NCBI GenBank assembly: GCA_902797065.1
Contig: CADBRK010000063.1
Coordinates: 1 to 5,129, forward strand
Source: an uncultured Ruminococcus sp.
Lineage (GTDB): Bacteria > Bacillota > Clostridia > Oscillospirales > Acutalibacteraceae
Reading direction: 5' to 3'
Length of the DNA stretch: 5,129 nt
Position 1 is the first letter of the stretch, and every line of letters begins with the position of its first letter. This document shows positions 1 through 5,129 of this stretch, piece by piece. Below the pieces are notes generated by a model that had not been told where the DNA came from, made no database searches, and saw nothing but the letters and a program-made list of their open reading frames with translations. Made by a program: the position numbers and the translations under genes.

Positions 1-5
1 GCCGC

Positions 6-82
<77 letters not shown>

Positions 83-106
83 ATATTTTTCTCTCAACAG
101 TTATTT

Positions 107-135
107 ATTATACTATAAAATCTTATGGTTGTCAA
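107..135 (-). promoter_or_regulatory. Sigma-70/SigA-type promoter of tRNA-fMet
   Basis: On the minus strand there is a perfect TTGACA (-35, at 130-135) and a perfect TATAAT (-10, at 107-112) separated by exactly 17 bp (113-129). The expected transcription start is near position 100, which leaves a leader of about 18 nt before the mature tRNA 5' end at 82. A full-consensus promoter suits a heavily used initiator tRNA. Confidence 0.88.
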
Positions 136-332
136 TAGGTTTTTTGATTTAATTCTTTTTCGTTACTTTTACTATATTATATGCACGACGCTTGGATTTA
201 TTCTACTTTTTTGCTTAGGCAGCAGTTGGATCTTCGGATAGCTGATACGGCGTAATTACAATTTCTTTGAATCGAAAAATGTATATATTGTGTATATTTT
301 TATAAACAAATGGTATTGTCTGCATATTTATA

Positions 333-361
333 TTGCAATTTTCTCGGTTATATTGTATAAT
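333..361 (+). promoter_or_regulatory. Promoter of the small HTH-like gene
   Basis: TTGCAA (-35, 333-338) and a perfect TATAAT (-10, 356-361) are separated by 17 bp. The start of transcription is expected near 368, giving a leader of about 29 nt to the ATG at 397. The GACA-N3-TGTC dyad found twice in front of the helicase is not present here at the equivalent distance, so this gene appears to be under different, perhaps constitutive, control. Confidence 0.75.
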
Positions 362-383
362 TCTAATAAATAATATTTTTGCG

Positions 384-390
384 AAGGAGA
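384..390 (+). promoter_or_regulatory. Ribosome binding site deciding the start at 397
   Basis: AAGGAGA lies 6 nt before the ATG at 397. A TTG in the same frame at 379 lies upstream of this Shine-Dalgarno, so it cannot be the start it serves. The protein therefore begins MQEITLEY. Confidence 0.85.
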
Positions 391-396
391 GTTATT

Positions 397-891
397 ATGC
401 AGGAGATAACGCTTGAATACTTACTGAACCATCACTTTGAGAAAACAGGTCTGGAGAAAGATCGCTTCACGAAACCAAATGCAAGTCTCAGATTTTCTCC
501 GAATCAGCTTTCGCAGCTTCCGCGCAGCGATAACGATAAGATGACCGATCTGAAAATCGCTATGTCCGATATTCAGTTCAATAAAAAAATGTCGCAGAGC
601 GAATTTGAAGTCCGTACCAACATCTTATACAATTCGTTCAAGAAGTGTGTAAACAGCCTCAACGCAAGCAACAGGCGCGTCAGCCGTGAAATGCTTGCCA
701 AGTTCGTTGTCGGGATGGGGCTTTCTTACGAAGAAGCCGACACGCTCTTTGCCCTCGAAAGTCAGCCGCTTTCTCCCGAACATGTTTTACTCGACGCTGT
801 TGTCGTACACTGTATTCAGAACAAATACGACATATCAGAATTTTATGAAACGTGCGGGCAGGTTAATCTCGGCGTAAAAATGATCGTTTAA
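397..891 (+). CDS. Small protein with HTH-like C-terminal domain, possible regulator
   Basis: A 164-aa soluble protein with no signal peptide or membrane segment. Residues 1-65 are polar and unrecognised. Residues ~75-159 look all-helical and match the pattern of a small XRE/HTH-like domain often found at the C-terminus of Clostridial macro-domain and regulatory proteins (recalled, not searched). The pattern is a basic turn (NRRVSREM, 92-99), a helix (LAKFVVGMGL, 100-109), an acidic helix (YEEADTLF, 111-118), a PLS motif at 124-126, a hydrophobic helix (129-141), then a YDI motif (144-146) and a terminal LG (158-159). The start at 397 is fixed by AAGGAGA. It has its own promoter and is separated by 192 bp from the helicase gene, whose duplicated dyad promoters it might control (inference). 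It could instead be an accessory or adaptor protein of the module, or unrelated to it. The reading frame is confident; the function is not. Confidence 0.85.
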   Translation: MQEITLEYLLNHHFEKTGLEKDRFTKPNASLRFSPNQLSQLPRSDNDKMTDLKIAMSDIQFNKKMSQSEFEVRTNILYNSFKKCVNSLNASNRRVSREMLAKFVVGMGLSYEEADTLFALESQPLSPEHVLLDAVVVHCIQNKYDISEFYETCGQVNLGVKMIV

Positions 892-906
892 TGTTTTATG
901 GAGAAT

Positions 907-959
907 TGGACAGGCTGTCAACAGCTTTACGTTCCGAGCGTGGTATAATTATTTCAACA
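907..959 (+). promoter_or_regulatory. Promoter module 1: dyad operator plus extended -10
   Basis: A perfect 11-bp dyad, GACAGGCTGTC (909-919), is followed 24 bp later by an extended -10, TGG-TATAAT (941-949), and then TCAACA (954-959). No good -35 hexamer exists at 16-18 bp (921-926 is ACAGCT). The dyad centre at 914 lies about 42 bp before the expected start near 956. That is the classic position for an activator that replaces the -35 contact. An identical arrangement occurs 104 bp downstream. Confidence 0.6.
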
Positions 960-1010
960 CAAACGAAAAGACTTTAAATAACAAGTCGATCGAATGATCA
1001 AAAGAAGAAA

Positions 1011-1063
1011 TGGACACGCTGTCCGCCTGCAGGCCTTTTCGGTGTGTTACAATTAGCTCAACA
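1011..1063 (+). promoter_or_regulatory. Promoter module 2: second dyad plus extended -10
   Basis: This is the second copy of the upstream module at an exact 104-bp offset. It contains TGGACA, the dyad GACACGCTGTC (1013-1023, GACA-N3-TGTC), an extended -10 TGT-TACAATT (1045-1054), and TCAACA (1058-1063). The sequence between the dyad and the -10 is poorly conserved between copies, while the elements themselves and their spacing are kept, which argues for function. Transcripts from here would start near 1060, only ~9 nt before the Shine-Dalgarno. A 10-bp palindrome GCCTGCAGGC (1025-1034) lies in the spacer. Confidence 0.55.
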
Positions 1064-1068
1064 AAACA

Positions 1069-1075
1069 GAGGAGG
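1069..1075 (+). promoter_or_regulatory. Ribosome binding site of the helicase gene
   Basis: GAGGAGG lies 8 nt before the ATG at 1084. This near-perfect Shine-Dalgarno supports that start codon and implies efficient translation. Confidence 0.85.
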
Positions 1076-1083
1076 TTGTTATT

Positions 1084-3699
1084 ATGGCAAGAAAAACATT
1101 TACATGGGAGAATTTCCCTTATGAGTTTATAAAGGCGATTGTCTACGGCAAGCAGACACCGCAGAGACTACGCCCTGCAATCGCTTACAGCCCGACGGAT
1201 TTCGATCGCCTGATTCCGTACATCAACAGGATCTGCGAATACCCCGACGAGAGCTTTGTTCGCCGATACAGAAAGTCTGTCGAGGATTATTTCCTCAACG
1301 GCACCAATTATCTGATCGACGTCGTAAAAAAATGTCAGAAGCTGAACTACGGCGGAATAAAGATCGGCTCGAACGACGAAATGATGTTCACCCTTCGCAA
1401 CAAGCGTCTTACCGAAACACTGTGCAGCATTTATCTCGCCGTGCTGATCTCGGCAGGAAAAAACGTTGTTGACGACAGCGAAAGCATATTCACCGCACCG
1501 AGAACGGTCGATCTCTCTTCTGCGGAATCCGACAGTATTTCGCTGTTTCCGTATCAGCGCAGCGCGGTCGAAGCAATGAAGAAATACTATTTCGACGAGG
1601 ACGGACAGTCGGCTATCCTCTCGATGCCCACGGGCAGCGGAAAAACGAGAACAAGCGTTTACTTCCTGCTCACGGAGATGATAAGCAGGGGCTATCAGGT
1701 CATCTGGTTATGTCACCGCTCGATGCTGCTTGAACAGGCCGCGGAGCAGTTTTACAGATTCTCACCCGTCATCAAAGAATACAGTCCCAAGGAGCAGTTC
1801 AAGATGGTATGCATTTCGGGCAAGCACGCAACCGTACGAGCTATGCAGAGCGACGATGATCTGATCGTCTCGACGGTTCAGAGTATGTGCAACAGCACGG
1901 AATATCTGCCGAATATTCTCGGCGATAAGGTAATCATCGTTGTAGATGAAGCCCATCATACGCTTGCGCCGTCGTATCGCCGCATTATAAAGTCTGTACG
2001 GTCGAAATGCCGGAGCGCAAAGCTCCTCGGGCTTACGGCAACACCCGTAAGGCTTACCGAAAAAGCCACCGGAATGCTTATGAAGCTTTTCGACAACAAG
2101 ATCGTGTATTCGATCGCAATGAGCGAACTTATCGCAAACGGTACGCTGTCAAAGCCGAATTACATATCAAGAGATACGAATGTCGATATTGAGACGATGA
2201 TAGACATCGACGAGCGCAAATATATTCAGAAATGGGGCGAGCTTCCCGAAACGCTCCTCAGCAAGGTAGCAAAGACAAACGAGCGTAACGAATTTATCGT
2301 CGATGAGTATGTATGTAACAAGGAAAAATACGGCAAGACTATCATTTTTGCACTCAATGCGATACACTGCGATACGCTGAACGAACAGTTCAAAAAACGA
2401 GGCATCAGGAGCGGATACGTCTACACTCAGATAAACGACAGCGAAAACCGACGGACAATAGAACGCTTTCGCAGCGGTGATCTCGACGTACTGATAAACA
2501 TAAATATCCTCACCGAGGGCAGCGACATTCCCGATATTCAGACGGTGTTCCTTACACGCCCGACGCAAAGCGACGCTCTTCTTATGCAGATGGTCGGCAG
2601 AGGAATGAGAGGTTCGGGCTGCGGCGGCACGGATACCGTGAACATAGTAGATTTCTGCGACAAGTGGACGAGTATCAGCGGCTGGATGAATCCGAAGTTT
2701 GTCATCGGCGAGGAAGAACCCGAAGAGTATGACCCGATCTATACGCAAACGCGCGTGGAGCTTATACCGATCGGCGCAATACGTGATATTGTAAAGGGTA
2801 TTACATACAAGGGCGCATTCAACAAAGAGAGAACGGCGGTGCTCCCCGTCGGCTGGTACGACGTTATTGACGAGGACGGCAGCGATACAAGAGTGATAGT
2901 TTTTGAAAATCAGCTTTCGGGCTATGAGAAATTCCGGCAGGACACAGGCAAGTATATAAAAAGCAGGACGAGCGCAGATTTTATAATTGCAAAATATTTC
3001 AGGACATTCGGAATGCTCCCGAACAAAAACGATCTTGAAAACATGCTTAGGTACATTGACCACGAGGGCGAGTTCCCGGAGTTCAGAACATTTGCGGAGC
3101 GAGACGAGATAGAGCCGCTTTCCGTTGCAAGAAAGATAAAAGAGAACGATTTGCCTTTCACAAAATCCACGGAACTTATTCATAACACTTTTGAATCCCA
3201 CAAGGAGCTCATCGAAAGCATTTACGGTGACAAGGCTTACTACACGATGAAGATATTGGAATGTCTGAACTTTGAAAACGGTATCAGACCTATACTCACG
3301 AAGGTCGAGGAGGTTGACAAGCAAACGTTTAATCTGTCGGGTACGCCTATGAAGGAATCGCTTTACGAGCTGCTTACTGAGGTAATACACGAGATGTCGT
3401 CCAGCTTCCCCAAGGAATTTAAAAGACCCGACATTTACTGGACGGAGTACCCCGTCGGATCATACTACGGTGTATATTATCATGAGTACAATATGATTCA
3501 AATCAATTCGCTGCTTAACTCGGTAAGCGTGCCGAGAGAAGTTGTGAAGTTCGTGATATATCACGAGTGTCTGCATCAGGAGATACAGGGTCACCCGAGG
3601 GAATTCAGAGAGAAGGAACACCTGTATCCGGATTTTCAGAAGCACCAGTATTTTCTTGACTACACTTTGAAGGATATAGAGTTTGATCCGGAGATATGA
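1084..3699 (+). CDS. SF2 DEAH-box helicase fused to a SprT/YgjP-like zinc metalloprotease domain
   Basis: An 871-aa cytoplasmic protein. Residues 1-150 form an unrecognised, mostly helical N-terminal domain. The helicase core follows: a Q-like element FPYQR (155-159), Walker A PTGSGKT (182-188, catalytic K187), DEAH (288-291), TAT (318-320), motif IV KTIIFA (418-423), motif V TEGSDIP (477-483) and motif VI QMVGRGMR (502-509). These are the ATP-binding and arginine-finger motifs of SF2 translocases, close in style to RadD/type III restriction-like enzymes. Residues ~580-617 (PVGWY, FENQLSGYEKF) resemble a helicase-associated segment. The last ~110 residues contain INSLLN, then HECLH (827-831), H837, the GHPREF motif (836-841) and E845. 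This HExxH-x5-H pattern is that of SprT/Spartan- and YgjP-like zinc proteases, with two motif histidines plus H837 as likely metal ligands and E828 as the likely catalytic base. The motifs are seen directly; the protease assignment rests on motif and spacing. It may unwind or translocate on DNA and cleave bound protein, as in crosslink repair or anti-phage defence (inference). Transcription probably comes from two tandem dyad promoters, and it is coupled to the next gene. Confidence 0.95.
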   Translation: MARKTFTWENFPYEFIKAIVYGKQTPQRLRPAIAYSPTDFDRLIPYINRICEYPDESFVRRYRKSVEDYFLNGTNYLIDVVKKCQKLNYGGIKIGSNDEMMFTLRNKRLTETLCSIYLAVLISAGKNVVDDSESIFTAPRTVDLSSAESDSISLFPYQRSAVEAMKKYYFDEDGQSAILSMPTGSGKTRTSVYFLLTEMISRGYQVIWLCHRSMLLEQAAEQFYRFSPVIKEYSPKEQFKMVCISGKHATVRAMQSDDDLIVSTVQSMCNSTEYLPNILGDKVIIVVDEAHHTLAPSYRRIIKSVRSKCRSAKLLGLTATPVRLTEKATGMLMKLFDNKIVYSIAMSELIANGTLSKPNYISRDTNVDIETMIDIDERKYIQKWGELPETLLSKVAKTNERNEFIVDEYVCNKEKYGKTIIFALNAIHCDTLNEQFKKRGIRSGYVYTQINDSENRRTIERFRSGDLDVLININILTEGSDIPDIQTVFLTRPTQSDALLMQMVGRGMRGSGCGGTDTVNIVDFCDKWTSISGWMNPKFVIGEEEPEEYDPIYTQTRVELIPIGAIRDIVKGITYKGAFNKERTAVLPVGWYDVIDEDGSDTRVIVFENQLSGYEKFRQDTGKYIKSRTSADFIIAKYFRTFGMLPNKNDLENMLRYIDHEGEFPEFRTFAERDEIEPLSVARKIKENDLPFTKSTELIHNTFESHKELIESIYGDKAYYTMKILECLNFENGIRPILTKVEEVDKQTFNLSGTPMKESLYELLTEVIHEMSSSFPKEFKRPDIYWTEYPVGSYYGVYYHEYNMIQINSLLNSVSVPREVVKFVIYHECLHQEIQGHPREFREKEHLYPDFQKHQYFLDYTLKDIEFDPEI

Positions 3700-3704
3700 G
3701 GAGG
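3698..3704 (+). promoter_or_regulatory. Ribosome binding site overlapping the helicase stop codon
   Basis: GAGGAGG shares its first two bases with the TGA stop of the helicase gene (3697-3699) and stands 6 nt before the ATG at 3711. It therefore selects 3711. The in-frame ATG at 3696, which overlaps the stop, lies upstream of the Shine-Dalgarno. The layout indicates translational coupling. Confidence 0.85.
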
Positions 3705-3710
3705 ATAATC

Positions 3711-4781
3711 ATGGCATATTACATTTTCTGCGAGATCGCATGGATGAAAAAGTACCGCGGAGTTACCGAGAACGACAAGCCGAAAAACGGCGGCAAGTAC
3801 ATAAAAGAGAACGGTTACGGAGGCGAAGTGTACAACTTTCTTACGTATAATCACAAGTGCTACGGCTACGTAATGCACTACGGAGAAATGCACATCGAGC
3901 GTTTTGATAAAAATCTGAAAAACTCCCCAAAGGTCAGGGATGTGACGGTGATCTTTGTCGCATCCGACGGGCTCGAAAGCAAGATCGTCGGTTGGTATGA
4001 AAATGCAGCAATGTTCCGTGACTGGCAGCAGATCTATATCGCAGGAGATTGCTACGACTACAATTTCATTGCCGATGAAAAGAACTGCTATCTTATCGAA
4101 GAGAATATGCGTACGTTCAGGGTACCGAGAGCAACAACAGCCGGCAAAGAAAGAGGTATGGGGCGCTCGCAGGTATGGTACGCCGAGTCTGCATATGCGC
4201 AGAACGAGTTTATTCCCAAGGTACGCAAATATCTTGATTCGATGAAAGCCTACTGCACGCCCTTCTATCTTCTGAAAGAGAAGATGTCCGTCAAAGCAAA
4301 AGACAAAGGACAGACGGCAGACGAGCTTATCCGGGCTTCCTATTACGAGAAGGATTTTCTGAAATCGCTGTCATATCTCAACCTTGCAGTTGCGAAGGAT
4401 GACTGCTTTGAAACACGAAAGGAACGTGCGTATCATCTTATGATCAACTTTTATCTTGACGAAGCCGAGGAGGATTATAAAGCGGCGCTGCAATTCGAGG
4501 ACAGCTTACAGGCAATGGCGGAGCTGATGAATGTTGAGTATTGCCTTCATAACACCACATCGGCAATAGGACTCGGAGAGAGGATACGCCGCCGCAAGTC
4601 AGGCTTTGACAATTGGTCAGACTGCGCGTATCTGCTTGCAATACTCTATTTCGAGAATAAGGAATACAACAAAGCCGAATCGCTTATGTACGAATGCGAG
4701 AGTGAAGAGGACAGCGAAAAGCATAATAACTGGATCCCCGAAATGAGAAAATCCGTTAAAGAAGCGAGAAAGAAAGCATAA
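3711..4781 (+). CDS. Conserved N-terminal domain (PUA/EVE-like?) with TPR-like C-terminus
   Basis: A 356-aa soluble protein with no signal peptide or membrane segment. Residues 1-175 form a compact, aromatic-rich, probably beta-rich domain. Its motifs are WMKKYRG (11-17), DKPKNGG (22-28), GGEVYNF (37-43), a hydrophobic strand with VGWYENA (93-99), FRVPRA (136-141) and RSQVWYAES (152-160). From memory, the same motif order (kNGG, GEVYNF, vGWYkNA, F.vPRA, G.s.vWYA) recurs in domains attached to nuclease or restriction-type proteins in Firmicutes. A PUA/EVE-like fold that senses modified bases is possible but unproven. Residues ~204-350 contain about four helix pairs with TPR character (for example SLSYLNLAVAKDD, EAEEDYKAALQF and YFENKEYNKAESL), suggesting a protein-binding platform. 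The gene starts 11 nt after the helicase stop with a shared Shine-Dalgarno, so it is probably co-expressed with the helicase-protease as its partner, specificity or regulatory subunit (inference). Confidence 0.93.
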   Translation: MAYYIFCEIAWMKKYRGVTENDKPKNGGKYIKENGYGGEVYNFLTYNHKCYGYVMHYGEMHIERFDKNLKNSPKVRDVTVIFVASDGLESKIVGWYENAAMFRDWQQIYIAGDCYDYNFIADEKNCYLIEENMRTFRVPRATTAGKERGMGRSQVWYAESAYAQNEFIPKVRKYLDSMKAYCTPFYLLKEKMSVKAKDKGQTADELIRASYYEKDFLKSLSYLNLAVAKDDCFETRKERAYHLMINFYLDEAEEDYKAALQFEDSLQAMAELMNVEYCLHNTTSAIGLGERIRRRKSGFDNWSDCAYLLAILYFENKEYNKAESLMYECESEEDSEKHNNWIPEMRKSVKEARKKA

Positions 4782-4795
4782 TCATACAGAAAACA

Positions 4796-4833
4796 TCCCG
4801 CACCGCAGTTGAATGACATCCTGAGGTGCGGGA
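4796..4833. terminator. Hairpin after the operon, possible weak terminator
   Basis: A perfect 9-bp stem, TCCCGCACC (4796-4804) with GGTGCGGGA (4825-4833), encloses a 20-nt loop in which CAG/CTG (4806-4808/4821-4823) can extend the stem past a G-A mismatch. On the plus strand it is followed by AAAGTTC, so the U-tract of a standard intrinsic terminator is missing. On the minus strand it is followed by TGTTTTCTG, a weak U-rich run. It lies 14 nt after the last protein stop and probably ends or stabilises the operon mRNA. Confidence 0.5.
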
Positions 4834-4879
4834 AAGTTCACCGGGAGTGTACGGGCAGCAATAAAAAATCAAAAATCGG

Positions 4880-4908
4880 TTGACAAATCTGTAAATTTAT
4901 GATATTAT
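4880..4908 (+). promoter_or_regulatory. Promoter of the tRNA-Asp/tRNA-Thr unit
   Basis: A perfect TTGACA (4880-4885) is followed after 17 bp by TATTAT (4903-4908). A perfect TATAAT overlaps at 4906-4911 but would need a 20-bp spacer, so the former is the better -10. Initiation is expected near 4915-4918, about 20 nt before tRNA-Asp. Confidence 0.75.
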
Positions 4909-4936
4909 AATGTGGCAGTTGAAAAAGCTGTTATGT

Positions 4937-5013
4937 GGCCCGGTAGTTCAGTTGGTTAGAACGCCAGCCTGTCACGCTGGAGGTCGACGGTTCGAGCCCG
5001 TTCCGGGTCGCCA
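4937..5013 (+). tRNA. tRNA-Asp (anticodon GTC)
   Basis: A 77-nt cloverleaf with encoded CCA (5011-5013). The acceptor GGCCCGG pairs with CCGGGTC (one G-T wobble), the discriminator is G73 as expected for Asp, the anticodon stem is CCAGC/GCTGG, and the loop CTGTCAC holds anticodon GTC at 4971-4973. The T arm is GACGG-TTCGAGC-CCGTT. It is the first gene of a two-tRNA transcript. Confidence 0.97.
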
Positions 5014-5015
5014 CA

Positions 5016-5033
5016 GGCTCTCAAAAGAGAGCC
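5016..5033 (+). other. Perfect hairpin between the two tRNAs
   Basis: GGCTCTC (5016-5022), an AAAA tetraloop and GAGAGCC (5027-5033) form a perfect 7-bp stem only 3 nt (counting from the CCA) after tRNA-Asp and 9 nt before tRNA-Thr. No U-tract follows, so it is more likely a processing signal or mild attenuator in the precursor than a terminator. Confidence 0.6.
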
Positions 5034-5042
5034 GATAAATTC

Positions 5043-5118
5043 GCTGGTATAGCTCAGCAGGCAGAGCGCATCCTTGGTAAGGATGAGGTCACCGGTTCGA
5101 ATCCGGTTATCAGCTCCA
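5043..5118 (+). tRNA. tRNA-Thr (anticodon GGT)
   Basis: A 76-nt cloverleaf with encoded CCA (5116-5118). The acceptor GCTGGTA pairs with TATCAGC (one G-T wobble), the discriminator is T73, the anticodon stem is CATCC/GGATG, and the loop TTGGTAA holds anticodon GGT at 5076-5078. The T arm is ACCGG-TTCGAAT-CCGGT. It follows tRNA-Asp by 29 bp and probably shares its promoter. The window ends 11 nt later, so further tRNAs or the terminator may lie beyond. Confidence 0.96.
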
Positions 5119-5129
5119 TATAAAAATCC

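Larger units (their letters stand above)
83..396. other. Intergenic gap between tRNA-fMet and the first protein gene
   Basis: This 314-bp stretch contains no credible gene. Its left part holds the minus-strand tRNA promoter and its right part the plus-strand promoter and ribosome binding site of the following gene. The centre (about 180-260) is less A/T-rich than its surroundings and has no recognisable content; it could be a remnant of older sequence. At 280-300 there is a short imperfect direct repeat (TGTATATATTG then TGTATATTTT). The DNA is otherwise strongly A/T-rich, as expected between divergent transcription units. Confidence 0.7.

Noticed and set aside
379..396. Upstream in-frame TTG start for the small gene
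   Set aside because: The TTG precedes the AAGGAGA Shine-Dalgarno, so the added six residues would be encoded by the ribosome binding site itself. The ATG at 397 is correctly spaced.
893..921. Minus-strand TTGACA (916-921) as an antisense promoter
   Set aside because: No reasonable -10 hexamer is found at 16-18 bp on the minus strand. The match arises from overlap with the dyad.
1025..1034. GCCTGCAGGC palindrome followed by CTTTT as a terminator
   Set aside because: A 10-bp palindrome without a loop cannot form a stable hairpin with a U-tract, and the site lies just upstream of the helicase -10 element.
2167..3390. A 407-codon open frame on the minus strand
   Set aside because: It lies wholly opposite the helicase coding sequence, which has clear motifs throughout. 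The translation is rich in Cys, Arg and Val with no recognisable domain, and nothing supports a start site.
3696..3710. ATG overlapping the helicase stop as start of the last gene
   Set aside because: An ATGA overlap is common in coupled genes, but here GAGGAGG lies downstream of it at 3698-3704 and correctly spaced for the ATG at 3711.
3955..4641. Open frames overlapping the last gene (3955-4245 plus, 4444-4641 minus)
   Set aside because: They are out-of-frame shadows of the 356-aa gene with biased composition, no ribosome binding site and no domain.

Overview
The window looks like chromosomal DNA from a low-to-mid GC Firmicute, most likely a gut-type Clostridia (Ruminococcaceae/Oscillospiraceae-like). 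The reasons are strong AGGAGG-type ribosome binding sites, A/T-rich intergenic DNA with consensus TTGACA/TATAAT promoters, tRNA genes with encoded CCA ends, and protein family resemblances. The genus is a guess.

Layout. A leftward initiator tRNA-fMet gene (6-82) has its own consensus promoter. It is followed by an A/T-rich gap (83-396) that also carries a rightward promoter. Three rightward protein genes follow: a 164-aa protein with a probable HTH-like C-terminal domain (397-891), an 871-aa SF2 DEAH helicase (1084-3699), and a 356-aa protein with a compact N-terminal domain and TPR-like C-terminal helices (3711-4781). A hairpin (4796-4833) lies after the last gene. A strong promoter then leads into tRNA-Asp(GTC) and tRNA-Thr(GGT), separated by a perfect small hairpin. 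The three-gene cassette therefore sits between two housekeeping tRNA units that point away from it.

The helicase is the centrepiece. It has all the SF2 motifs (Walker A, DEAH, TAT, motifs V and VI). Its last ~110 residues also carry HECLH-x5-H followed by F and E, which resembles the zinc-protease core of SprT/Spartan and YgjP-like metallopeptidases. The next gene is translationally coupled, with its Shine-Dalgarno formed over the helicase stop codon, so the two proteins probably act together.

The 192-bp gap before the helicase holds two copies, exactly 104 bp apart, of one promoter module: a GACA-N3-TGTC dyad, an extended -10 element 24 bp further on, then TCAACA. This looks like two tandem promoters controlled by one regulator, which could be the product of the small upstream gene (inference).

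Overall reading: a compact accessory module, plausibly a defence or DNA-protein-crosslink-processing system built on a helicase-metalloprotease fusion. I do not recognise it as a named system. The motifs are visible directly; the biological role is inferred.
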